Shown: positions 49,411 through 57,431 of the stretch, in pieces
Position numbering within the stretch: the first letter of the stretch is position 1
Layout of the letters: each line of letters starts with the position of its first letter
Assembly: GCF_013359775.1 (NCBI RefSeq)
Contig: NZ_JABMCI010000053.1
Location: 1-64,000 of the forward strand
Length of the DNA: 64,000 nt
Direction: 5' to 3'
DNA from: Cellulomonas humilata
GTDB lineage: Bacteria > Actinomycetota > Actinomycetes > Actinomycetales > Cellulomonadaceae
Notes under the pieces: model-generated
The model's database searches: none
What the model saw: the letters and a program-made list of their open reading frames with translations, nothing else
Told to the model about the DNA's origin: nothing
Program-made: the position numbers and the translations under genes

Positions 49411-50481
49411 ATGAGTGCAACGTTGCAGCCGGGCACGGGCCCGATCCGGGCGGCGGCGTACCTGCCGTCGACCCCGCAGACCGTCCTGTGGGGACGCCTG
49501 CCCTGTGGCGCCGACGAGCCGGTGCTGCGCGTCGCACCCGGCACCGAGGTCACCATCGACACGGTCAGCCACGAGGGCCTGCTGGACGACCAGGGCAGCG
49601 ACCCGCTGGCGTGGTTCACCGGCCACGGGGTGGCGCCGGGCGACGTGCTGACCGACGCGATCGAGATCGTCGGGACCCTGACCCGCAAGGCCACCGACGG
49701 CCCGCACGTGGTGACCGGACCGATCCACGTCGAGGGCGCGCAATCGGGCGACCTGCTGGCGATCACGGTGCTCGAGACCACCCCGCGGGTGCCGTACGGG
49801 GTCATCTCGAACCGGCACGGCCGCGGCGCGCTGGCCGGTGAGCTGCCACGGGGGCCGGAGAACGTCAGCGTGTTCGCCACGGTCCGCGGAGACGTCGGGT
49901 ACCTGCCCGCGGTCGAGGGCGGCGAGCGCCTGATCGAGTTCCCGCTGGCCCCCTTCCTCGGGATCATGGGTGTCGCGGTGGCCGGCGACGAGCGACCGCA
50001 CTCCGTGCCGCCCGGTGCGCACGGGGGGAACATCGACATCAACCTGCTCCAGGTGGGCTCCACGCTCTACCTGCCGGTGCAGGTGCCGGGCGCGCTGGCC
50101 TACGTGGGCGACCCGCACTTCGCGCAGGGCGACGGCGAGGTGGCGCTCACCGCGTTGGAGGCCTCCCTGCGGGTCACGCTGCGCTTCGACGTGGTGCCCG
50201 CCGTGGAGGCGCTCGCCCGGTTCGGTCCCTTCGAGGGGCCTCTGGTCGAGACCCCCGAGTACCTGGTGCCTACCGGCATGGATCCCGATCTGAACGAAGC
50301 GGTGCGCAGGTGCGTCCGGGCCGCGCTCGCCCTGCTGCAGGCCCGGTGGGGGCTCGACGAGCACCTCGCCTACGCGTACCTGTCGGCGGCCACCGACATC
50401 AACATCTCGCAGGTGGTCGACCAGGTCTGCGGGGCCCACGCCCGGATCCGCGTCGCCGACTTCGACGGGCTCGCCCGATGA
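49411..50481 (+). CDS. acetamidase/formamidase family protein
   Basis: The 356-residue enzyme belongs to the FmdA/AmdA acetamidase-formamidase family: SHEGLLDDQGSDP near residue 53, TGPIHVEGAQSGDLLAITVLE near 102, HGGNIDINLLQVGSTLYLPVQVPGAL near 206 and GDPHFAQGDGEV near 233. It hydrolyses a small amide to ammonia and an acid; in this cluster it may release nitrogen from a breakdown product such as formamide or oxamate, which is inferred. Its stop overlaps the next gene's ATG (ATGA), starting a four-gene coupled run. Confidence 0.9.
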   Translation: MSATLQPGTGPIRAAAYLPSTPQTVLWGRLPCGADEPVLRVAPGTEVTIDTVSHEGLLDDQGSDPLAWFTGHGVAPGDVLTDAIEIVGTLTRKATDGPHVVTGPIHVEGAQSGDLLAITVLETTPRVPYGVISNRHGRGALAGELPRGPENVSVFATVRGDVGYLPAVEGGERLIEFPLAPFLGIMGVAVAGDERPHSVPPGAHGGNIDINLLQVGSTLYLPVQVPGALAYVGDPHFAQGDGEVALTALEASLRVTLRFDVVPAVEALARFGPFEGPLVETPEYLVPTGMDPDLNEAVRRCVRAALALLQARWGLDEHLAYAYLSAATDINISQVVDQVCGAHARIRVADFDGLAR

Positions 50482-51965
50482 GCCTGCCCGCGGACCTCCA
50501 GGAGGCGTTCGACGCGTACGAGCGCGCGCTGGCGACCGACGACGTCGCGGCCCTGGACGACGCCTTCGCGGCCGGCCCCCGGACGTTGCGCGGCGACGGC
50601 GACGGCCTGCTGGTGGGGCACGACGCCATCAGCGCGTTCCGCAGCACGCGCGGCGGGATCGCCCCCCGGGTGCTGGACCGGGTGGAGTCCCGGCAGCTCG
50701 CGGACGACTGCTGGCTGATCGTCGCGACCTCCCGCTACGAGGGCGGCGGCTCCGGGTTGCAGACGCAGGTGTGGCAGCTCTCCGAGGGCCGCTGGCGGAT
50801 CACCGCCGCGCACGTCACCGGCCGGACCCGGAGCTTCGACACCTCGGTGTGGCGCACGGTCGGCGACCCGCTGTACCAGGGCGCGTTCGACGGTCCGCTG
50901 CTCGGTCTGCGCGTGGCGGTCAAGGACGTGTTCGCGGTCCGCGGCTACCGGATCGGTGCGGGCAACCCGACGTGGCTGCGGGAGGCGGCCCGCGAGCGCG
51001 AGCACGCCCCGGCGGTGCTCGACCTGCTCAAGGGCGGGGCGTCCGTCCGTGGCCTGGCCCGCACCGACGAGCTCGCCTACTCGATCGCGGGCGCCAACCC
51101 GCACTACGGCACCCCCGCCAACGGCGCGGTCCCGGGGGCACTCCCGGGCGGCTCGTCCAGCGGGCCCGCGACCGCGGTCGCCACCGGGCAGGCGGACGTG
51201 GGCCTGGCCAGCGACACGGCCGGCTCGGTCCGCGTGCCCGCGAGCTACCAGGGCCTGTGGGGGCTGCGGACCACGCACGGGCTGGTGCCGCGGCAGGGCA
51301 TGCTCCCGCTGGCGCCGTCGTTCGACACGGTCGGCTGGCTGACCCGGACGGGTGCGACGCTGGAGCTCGTCGCCGCCTGGTGCCTCGACGACGACGCCCC
51401 GCCGCTGCCGTCGCGCCTGGTCGTGCCCTCGGAGGTCCTGCGTCTGGTCGACCCCGCCACCCGTGAGGCGTTCGAGTCGTGGGCGCCCGGAACAGTCGAG
51501 GAGGTCGAGGTCGGCCCGCTCGACGCGTGGTTCGAGGCGTTCCGCGTGGTGCAGGCCGCCGAGGCGTGGCGCGCGCACGGCGCCTGGATCGACGCGCACC
51601 CGGACGCCGTCGGACCCGGCGTGCGCGAGCGGTTCGCGATCGCGCGGGACGTGACCGCGTCGGACGAGGCCTCCGCCCGGGCCGAGGTCGACCGGCTCTC
51701 CGGGGTGATCCGCGCGATCGTCGACGACGCCGTCCTCGTCCTGCCGACCACCCCAGGTCCGGCCCCCGCCCGGACGGACGACCTCGAGCACGTCCGCGCG
51801 GCCACCCTGCGGATGACCGCGCTGGCGGGCATCGGCGGCCTGCCGGCGCTCTCCGTCCCCGCGTTGCGCGTGGGACCGGCGCCCGTCGGCGTCTGCTTCG
51901 TCGGCCCCCGCGGCAGCGACCTCTCGCTGATCCGCCTCGCCCGCTCCCTCGGAGGACCCGCATGA
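50478..51965 (+). CDS. AtzH-like domain fused to an amidase-signature enzyme
   Basis: The 495-residue protein begins with an AtzH/DUF3225 SnoaL-like domain (about 1-120: LQEAFDAYERALATDDVAALDDAFAAG, VWQLSEGRWRITAAHVT). It continues as an amidase-signature domain (about 130-495) with Lys149 (VAVKDVF), the cis-Ser in PGGSSSGPATA near 227 and the nucleophile Ser250 (SDTAGSVRVPA). In Klebsiella hpx and in cyanuric-acid clusters the AtzH/HpxZ and AtzE/HpxY proteins are separate; here they are one chain. A role in hydrolysing oxalurate or another carboxylated urea derivative is likely by context. The ATGA overlaps at both ends place it in the coupled operon with the aminotransferase. Confidence 0.88.
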   Translation: MSLPADLQEAFDAYERALATDDVAALDDAFAAGPRTLRGDGDGLLVGHDAISAFRSTRGGIAPRVLDRVESRQLADDCWLIVATSRYEGGGSGLQTQVWQLSEGRWRITAAHVTGRTRSFDTSVWRTVGDPLYQGAFDGPLLGLRVAVKDVFAVRGYRIGAGNPTWLREAAREREHAPAVLDLLKGGASVRGLARTDELAYSIAGANPHYGTPANGAVPGALPGGSSSGPATAVATGQADVGLASDTAGSVRVPASYQGLWGLRTTHGLVPRQGMLPLAPSFDTVGWLTRTGATLELVAAWCLDDDAPPLPSRLVVPSEVLRLVDPATREAFESWAPGTVEEVEVGPLDAWFEAFRVVQAAEAWRAHGAWIDAHPDAVGPGVRERFAIARDVTASDEASARAEVDRLSGVIRAIVDDAVLVLPTTPGPAPARTDDLEHVRAATLRMTALAGIGGLPALSVPALRVGPAPVGVCFVGPRGSDLSLIRLARSLGGPA

Positions 51966-53170
51966 CCACCCCGGTGAACCCGCCCGCCCGCCTGCTCATG
52001 GGCCCGGGCCCGGTCAACGCCGACCCGCGCGTGCTGCGCGCGCTGTCCACCCCGCTGGTCGGCCAGTACGACCCGGTGATGACGGGGTACATGAACGAGA
52101 CGATGGCCCTGTACCGCGAGGTCTTCGCGACGACCAACGACGCGACCCTGCTGGTCGACGGGACCTCGCGCGCGGGGATCGAGGCGGCGATCGTGTCTCT
52201 GGTGCGTCCGGGCGAGCGCGTCCTGGTCCCGGTGTTCGGGCGGTTCGGGCACCTGCTCGCCGAGATCGCGCTGCGCGCGCAGGCCGAGGTGCACACCATC
52301 GAGGTGCCGTGGGGGCAGGTGTTCCCGGCGTCCGTCATCGAGGAGGCGATCGTGCGGGTGCGCCCGCACCTGCTGGCGGTCGTGCAGGGCGACACGTCGA
52401 CGACCATGCTCCAGCCGCTCGACGAGCTCGGGGCGATCTGCCAGAAGCACGGCGTGCTGTTCTACACCGACGCCACCGCGTCGCTGGGCGGCAACGCGTT
52501 CGAGATGGACGCGTGGGGCCTGGACGCCGCCACGGCCGGCCTGCAGAAGTGCCTGTCCGGCCCCTCAGGGAGCGCGCCGATCAGCCTGTCGGACAAGGCG
52601 GTCGACGTGATCCGGGGACGGCGCCGCATCGAGGCGGGGATCCGTGAGGAGTCCGACGAGGACACCGGCGAACCCGTGCACTCCAACTACTTCGACCTCG
52701 GCATGATCCTCGACTATTGGGGGCCACGGCGGTTGAACCACCACACCGAGGCGACGAGCATGCTGTACGCCGCCCGCGAGTGCGCCCGGATCATCCTCGA
52801 GGAGGGCCGGCAGGCCGTCATCGACCGGCATGAGCGGGCCGGTCGCGCGATGCTCGCGGGGGTCCGGGGGCTGGGGCTGGGGGTGTTCGGGGACGTGGCG
52901 CACAAGATGCACAACGTGGTCGCGGTCGAGATCCCGGACGGTGTGGACGGGGACGCCGTCCGCGGGGCGCTGCTCCAGGACTTCGGCATCGAGATCGGCA
53001 CGTCGTTCGGCCCGCTGCACGGTCGCGTCTGGCGGATCGGCACCATGGGTCTGAACGCACGGCACGACGCGGTCCTGACCACGCTGGCCGCGCTGGAGCA
53101 GGTGCTGCGCCGCGCGGGAGCCCAGGTCCCGCCGGGCGGCGGCGTCGACGCAGCGTACGCAGAGCTCTGA
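51962..53170 (+). CDS. pucG: class V aminotransferase, ureidoglycine-glyoxylate type
   Basis: The 402-residue PLP enzyme has the alanine-glyoxylate/ureidoglycine-glyoxylate aminotransferase layout: LLMGPGPVNADPRVLRALSTPLVGQYDP at the N-terminus, YTDATASLGG, and the PLP lysine at residue 196 in AGLQKCLSGPSGSAPISLS. The C-terminal GVFGDVAHKMHNVVAVEIPDGVDGDAVRGALLQDFGIEIG fits PucG/UGXT members, which move the amino group of ureidoglycine onto glyoxylate to give oxalurate and glycine. The presence of allantoinase and an AllC-type enzyme supports this over serine-glyoxylate activity. It overlaps the genes on both sides. Confidence 0.88.
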   Translation: MTTPVNPPARLLMGPGPVNADPRVLRALSTPLVGQYDPVMTGYMNETMALYREVFATTNDATLLVDGTSRAGIEAAIVSLVRPGERVLVPVFGRFGHLLAEIALRAQAEVHTIEVPWGQVFPASVIEEAIVRVRPHLLAVVQGDTSTTMLQPLDELGAICQKHGVLFYTDATASLGGNAFEMDAWGLDAATAGLQKCLSGPSGSAPISLSDKAVDVIRGRRRIEAGIREESDEDTGEPVHSNYFDLGMILDYWGPRRLNHHTEATSMLYAARECARIILEEGRQAVIDRHERAGRAMLAGVRGLGLGVFGDVAHKMHNVVAVEIPDGVDGDAVRGALLQDFGIEIGTSFGPLHGRVWRIGTMGLNARHDAVLTTLAALEQVLRRAGAQVPPGGGVDAAYAEL

Positions 53171-54414
53171 TGCTCGACGCCCCCACCGCCGCCCGTCGCA
53201 TCATGGCCCGCTGCGACGAGCTCGCCGCATACACGTCGATGACCGGCGGGATCGAGCGCGTCTACCTGTCCCCCGAGCACGCGCGCGTGAACCGGGTGGC
53301 GGCCCGCTGGATGCGCGAGGTGGGCCTCGACACGTGGCAGGACGCGGCCGGCAACCAGTGCGGTCACCTGGCCGGTCGGGACCCCGAGGCACCCTCGCTC
53401 CTGCTCGGCTCGCACCTGGACACCGTGCGCGACGCCGGCCGGTACGACGGGATCCTCGGCGTGCTCATGGCGATCGAGGTGGTCCGGGCGCTGCGACCCC
53501 AGGCCGCGTCGCTGCGCTTCGGGCTCGACGTCGTGGCGTTCTGGGACGAGGAGGGCGCCCGGTTCGGCACCGCCCTGCTCGGGTCCTCCGCGATTGCCGG
53601 TCGCTGGAACGAGGCGTGGTGGGACCTGACCGACGAGCACGGCACCACGCTGCGCACGGCGTTCGGGGAGTTCGGCCTGGACCCGGGGCGCATCGGTGCG
53701 GCCGCGCGGACCCCCGACTCGCTGGCGGGGTACCTCGAGGCGCACATCGAGCAGGGACCGGAGCTCGACGACGGCGGCGCTCCCCTCGGCGTCGTCACCT
53801 CGATCGCGAGCGCCCGGCGGTTCGCCGTGCAGATCGACGGCGAGGCCCGGCACGCCGGAGGCGCGCGGTACGAGAAGCGCCACGACGCCCTGCTGGGCGC
53901 CAGCGAGGTCGCGCTGGCGGTCGAGCGCCTCTGCCGCGCCGAGCACCACATCATCGGGACCGTCGGCCGGCTGGAGACGTTCCCGGGCGCGGTCAACGTG
54001 GTGCCCGGCGAGGCCCGGCTCACGGTGGACCTGCGTGGCGAGCACGACGACGACCGCGACCGCGTGTGGCGCGGCATCACGTCGGCCATGGACGAGATCG
54101 CCGGTCGGCGCGGGCTGACCTGGTCCGCGCGGGAGCTGCACGAGGCGCCCGCGGTCCGGTGCGACACCCTCCTCCAGGACGTCGTCCGCGCGGGGATCGA
54201 GGACACCGGCCGCCGTCACGTCCCGGCCCTGTTCAGCCGTGCGGGGCACGACGCCATGGCCATGGGAGCGGTGACCGGCGTCGGCATGCTGTTCCTGCGC
54301 AACCCCGACGGCATCAGCCACCACCCCGACGAGGACGTCAGCCTGGCCGACGTGGAGACGGGCCTGCGCGCGCTGACTGCGACGGTCGAGCACCTGGCCC
54401 GCGAGGCCTCCTGA
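53170..54414 (+). CDS. allantoate amidohydrolase-type M20 hydrolase
   Basis: The 414-residue binuclear metallohydrolase belongs to the M20 amidase branch (allantoate amidohydrolase, N-carbamoyl amino-acid hydrolase, ureidoglycolate hydrolase). Metal ligands: GSHLDTVRDAGRYDGILG near residue 80-97, WDEEGARFGT near 125, HIEQGPELDD near 194 and the final His in GISHHPDEDVSL near 380. The dimerisation domain carries the RHAGG motif (GEARHAGGARYEKRHDAL). It most likely removes a carbamoyl group of allantoate to yield ureidoglycine for the adjacent aminotransferase. The start overlaps the PucG stop by one base (TGATG). Confidence 0.9.
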   Translation: MLDAPTAARRIMARCDELAAYTSMTGGIERVYLSPEHARVNRVAARWMREVGLDTWQDAAGNQCGHLAGRDPEAPSLLLGSHLDTVRDAGRYDGILGVLMAIEVVRALRPQAASLRFGLDVVAFWDEEGARFGTALLGSSAIAGRWNEAWWDLTDEHGTTLRTAFGEFGLDPGRIGAAARTPDSLAGYLEAHIEQGPELDDGGAPLGVVTSIASARRFAVQIDGEARHAGGARYEKRHDALLGASEVALAVERLCRAEHHIIGTVGRLETFPGAVNVVPGEARLTVDLRGEHDDDRDRVWRGITSAMDEIAGRRGLTWSARELHEAPAVRCDTLLQDVVRAGIEDTGRRHVPALFSRAGHDAMAMGAVTGVGMLFLRNPDGISHHPDEDVSLADVETGLRALTATVEHLAREAS

Positions 54415-54426
54415 GAGAATCGTCCC

Positions 54427-55233
54427 GTGGAACCCCTCGTCTTCGACCCCGTCCCCGACATCCGGCTCATCGCGGTGGACCTGGACGGGTCCCTGCTCGA
54501 CGACGAGAAGCGGATCCACGACGACTTCTGGCCGCTGCTCGACCAGCTGGACCGCCGCGGCATCCGCCTGAGCCCGGCGAGCGGTCGGCAGTACGCCACC
54601 CTGCGCCGGCAGTTCGGTCGCGACGAGCTGGTCTACATCGCGGAGAACGGCGCCTACGTGGTGCAGCACGACGAGGAGATCAGCTCCGACGGCCTCGACC
54701 TGGGCACCGCGCGCAAGGCCGTCGAGGTCGTCCGCGCCGCCCGTCACCTCGACCTGGGCGTCGTCCTGTGCGGCAAGCGCTCGGCCTACGTCGAGCGCAC
54801 CGACGACGCGTTCCTCGACCATGCGACGCCCTACTACGCGAAGCTCGAGCGGGTCGGCGACCTGACGGAGGTCGACGACGAGGTGCTGAAGGTCGCGGTC
54901 TACGACTTCGGCTCGGCGGCGTCCGGCGCCGGCCCGCTGCTGTCGTCGTTCGATCCGCTGGTCTCGGGCGAGCACTGGGTGGACGTGATGAGCCCGACCG
55001 CCGACAAGGGCCACGCGCTGCGGGCTGTCCAGGCCGCGCTCGGGGTGACCGCCGAGCAGACCATGGTGTTCGGCGACTACTTCAACGACATCGGCATGCT
55101 CGACGCGGCGTACTGGTCGTTCGCCATGGACAACGCACACCCCGACGTCCGCGCGCACGCCCGGTTCGTCGCACCCGCCAACACCGCCAACGGCGTGGTC
55201 CGGACGATCACCTCGGTGCTGGGGCTGCGATGA
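54427..55233 (+). CDS. Cof-type HAD-superfamily phosphatase
   Basis: The 268-residue protein has all HAD motifs: the nucleophile region IAVDLDGSLLDDE near residue 20, SPASGRQY near 55, the lysine in DKGHALRAVQ near 197 and VFGDYFNDIGML near 217. The large type C2 cap places it in the Cof/YbjI-like group, which dephosphorylates sugar phosphates or flavin-related metabolites. It starts at GTG 54427, 12 bases after the M20 gene, and overlaps the next gene (ATGA). A specific link to ureide catabolism is not evident. Confidence 0.88.
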   Translation: MEPLVFDPVPDIRLIAVDLDGSLLDDEKRIHDDFWPLLDQLDRRGIRLSPASGRQYATLRRQFGRDELVYIAENGAYVVQHDEEISSDGLDLGTARKAVEVVRAARHLDLGVVLCGKRSAYVERTDDAFLDHATPYYAKLERVGDLTEVDDEVLKVAVYDFGSAASGAGPLLSSFDPLVSGEHWVDVMSPTADKGHALRAVQAALGVTAEQTMVFGDYFNDIGMLDAAYWSFAMDNAHPDVRAHARFVAPANTANGVVRTITSVLGLR

Positions 55234-55760
55234 CCGTCGCCGGCCTGCTGCTCACCCCCGGCTTCGGCGGGAACCGCGACAGCCCGGCGCTCGTCGCGGT
55301 CGAGGCGGCCGTCGCACCGCTGCCCGTGCTGCGGCTCGACCTCCCGAAGACCGCGGCTCCGGCGATCGCGGCGGTCCGGGCGCAGGCCGAGGCGTTCGCG
55401 TCGTCGCTCGGCGTCGGCACCGAGGCCCTGGTGCTCGGCGGCCGCTCGTTCGGCGGCCGCATGTGCTCGATGGCCGTCGCGCAGGGACTGCCCGCCGCCG
55501 GCCTGGTCCTGCTGTCCTACCCGCTGCACCCGCCGGGACGCCCGGACCAGCTCCGCACCGCGCACCTGCCCGACCTCCGCGTCCCGGTCCTGGCGGTCTC
55601 GGGCACCACCGACCCGTTCGGCTCCCCCGACGAGCTCGCCGCCCACCTGTCCGTCATCCCGGGCCCGGTCAGCACGGTCTTCCTGCCCGGACCCCACCAG
55701 CCGACGAGCCACACCGCCGTGGCCGCCGCGGTCCGCGACTGGCTCAGCACGCTCGCGTGA
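55230..55760 (+). CDS. small alpha/beta hydrolase (KANL3/TEX30-type)
   Basis: The 176-residue protein begins LLLTPGFGGNRDSPALVAVE, has the nucleophile elbow LGGRSFGGRMCSM near residue 73, an acidic residue in AVSGTTDPFGSPDEL near 126 and a histidine in PGPHQPTSH near 153. This minimal alpha/beta hydrolase fold matches the KANL3/TEX30 (dienelactone-hydrolase-like) group of unknown activity. It overlaps the HAD gene stop, and a hairpin that contains its own stop codon closes the transcription unit. Confidence 0.8.
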   Translation: MTVAGLLLTPGFGGNRDSPALVAVEAAVAPLPVLRLDLPKTAAPAIAAVRAQAEAFASSLGVGTEALVLGGRSFGGRMCSMAVAQGLPAAGLVLLSYPLHPPGRPDQLRTAHLPDLRVPVLAVSGTTDPFGSPDELAAHLSVIPGPVSTVFLPGPHQPTSHTAVAAAVRDWLSTLA

Positions 55761-55795
55761 AGACTTCGTCGCGTTCAGAGCGACGAAGTCTTCAC
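55757..55795 (+). terminator. perfect hairpin overlapping the stop codon
   Basis: A perfect 16-base inverted repeat (GTGAAGACTTCGTCGC and complement) with a 7-base loop. The TGA stop of the alpha/beta hydrolase (55758-55760) lies inside the left arm. The next gene is convergent (stop at 55815), so it may terminate both. Confidence 0.75.
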
Positions 55796-55814
55796 TCGAC
55801 GCTCGCCTGACCTG

Positions 55815-56114
55815 TCAGAGCTCGCTCGACCGGTCGGCGTCGGCGCCCTGGACCACCTCGGGGACCACGCCGCGCTCCTCCAGGACGCGCACGACGAACG
55901 AGGCAGCGACCATCGACGCCCCCACCCACGCCGCGATCGAGATGACGGCCTCGAGCCAGCCGTAGACGTCGACCACCCCGAAGCCGTAGACGTCGACAGC
56001 GAACGGAACCGCGTTCACGAGGGCGTAGAACGCCGGAAGGACGACGAGCCTGGCGCCGAGCGCCACGACCACACCGGTCCAGAGGATGCGGCGCGCGGTC
56101 CAGTACGGCGGCAT
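55815..56114 (-). CDS. small membrane protein, function unknown
   Basis: The 99-residue protein has two or three hydrophobic helices (about residues 8-35 and 50-75) and an acidic tail (QGADADRSSEL). The central segment NAVPFAVDVYGFGVVDVYGWLEAVISIAAWVGASM repeats VDVYG. The ATG at 56114 is used because GAGGAG lies upstream at fitting distance; a longer frame starts at 56153. I do not recognise a family. It is convergent with the alpha/beta hydrolase gene and divergent from the class V aminotransferase. Confidence 0.65.
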   Translation of the reverse strand: MPPYWTARRILWTGVVVALGARLVVLPAFYALVNAVPFAVDVYGFGVVDVYGWLEAVISIAAWVGASMVAASFVVRVLEERGVVPEVVQGADADRSSEL

Positions 56115-56218
56115 GGGGGTGACTCCTCGGTCGGCGGCGGTGCCAGACGTCACGCTAGCGAGCGGAGCGCAGACGCGGGCGCCATTCGGCGCGACCTCGG
56201 GCTGAGATGATCGGCGCC

Positions 56219-57262
56219 ATGGACGCCCTGACCCACCTGCGCTCCGCGTTCGCCCCCGTGCCCGGCTACCTCGACGCGGCCACGTGCGGGTTGCCGGCCC
56301 GGGCGACCGTGGACGCGATGCGCGACGCCCTGGACACCTGGCAGGCCGGCGACGCCGACCTCGCGGTGTACGACGAGGCGGTCGCGGCCTCGCGCGCCGC
56401 CTTCGCCCGGCTGGTCGGGGTCGACCCCTCGTGGGTGGCGATCGGATCGCAGACGTCCGCGCTGGTCGGCCTGGTCGCGTCGAGCGTGCCGGACGGCGCC
56501 GAGGTGCTCGTGGTCGACGGCGACTTCGCCTCGGTGGTCTTCCCGTTCCTCGCGCACGCCGACCGCGGCGTCACCGTCCGGCAGGTGCCGCTGGCCGACG
56601 AGGTCCGGACGTCGACCCACACCGTCGCGTTCTCGCTGGTGCAGTCGCGCGACGGGCGGATCGCCGACGTCGACGCCATCCGCACGGCTGCCGCCGCAGC
56701 CGGTGCCGTGACCGTCTGCGACGTGACGCAGGCCGCCGGCTGGCTGCCCGTGGACGCGACCGCCTTCGACGTCACCGTCTGCGCGTCGTACAAGTGGCTG
56801 TCCGCCCCGCGCGGCACCGCGTTCCTCACGGTCCGCCCGGACGTGCTCGACCGGCTCCGCCCGACCAGCGCGGGCTGGTACGCGGGCGAGGATATCTGGT
56901 CGTCGGTCTACGGCCCGCACATGGTGCTCGCCACCGATGCCCGTCGGCTCGACGTGTCCCCCGCCTGGCTCTGCTGGGTGGGCGCGGTCCCCGCACTGGA
57001 GCTCTTCGCCGACGCACCCGCGGACGACGTCCATCGCTACGCGGTCGGCCTCGCGGACGCCTTCCGTGCCGGGCTCAGGCTGGAGCCCGGGGGCAGCGCG
57101 ATCGTCGCGCTGCCCGACGACGCGGCGGGTTCCCGGCGGGCCCGGCTCGCCGCGCAGGGAGTCCGTGCGGCCGGCCGCGGCGGCGGGGTCCGGCTCGCGT
57201 TCCACGTCTGGAACGACGCCGACGACGTGGCGCGCGCCGTGGCTGCCCTGAGCAACTCCTGA
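56219..57262 (+). CDS. class V aminotransferase-like PLP enzyme
   Basis: The 347-residue protein has the cysteine desulfurase/kynureninase-type fold: YLDAATCGLPARATVDAM at the N-terminus (normally YLNxA), VAIGSQTSALVGLVASSV, VCDVTQAAGWLPVD (the Asp that contacts PLP) and the PLP lysine at residue 192 in CASYKWLSAPRG. It may act as a desulfurase-like, epimerase or transaminase enzyme; the substrate is not readable. Starts at ATG 56219 or ATG 56207. It has no coupled partner, so it gives no pathway clue. Confidence 0.85.
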   Translation: MDALTHLRSAFAPVPGYLDAATCGLPARATVDAMRDALDTWQAGDADLAVYDEAVAASRAAFARLVGVDPSWVAIGSQTSALVGLVASSVPDGAEVLVVDGDFASVVFPFLAHADRGVTVRQVPLADEVRTSTHTVAFSLVQSRDGRIADVDAIRTAAAAAGAVTVCDVTQAAGWLPVDATAFDVTVCASYKWLSAPRGTAFLTVRPDVLDRLRPTSAGWYAGEDIWSSVYGPHMVLATDARRLDVSPAWLCWVGAVPALELFADAPADDVHRYAVGLADAFRAGLRLEPGGSAIVALPDDAAGSRRARLAAQGVRAAGRGGGVRLAFHVWNDADDVARAVAALSNS

Positions 57263-57278
57263 GGGGAACCTGAGGGTC

Positions 57279-57325
57279 GATTCGGGGGTCTCCCTGATAT
57301 CGCTGGGCCTGCCGACCCCGAAATC
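57279..57325 (+). terminator. possible weak hairpin
   Basis: GATTCGGGGGTC (57279-57290) and GACCCCGAAATC (57314-57325) can pair imperfectly across a 23-base loop, 16 bases after the aminotransferase stop. The long loop makes it doubtful. Confidence 0.35.
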
Positions 57326-57431
57326 CTAGGATCGCTGTCAGCACCGAGACCGGACCCCGACGTGGTATCTCCCGTCGGGCGGACCGCACCTTTCGAGTCG
57401 TCGTCGACCCCCCTTCTGCAGAGGAACACCC

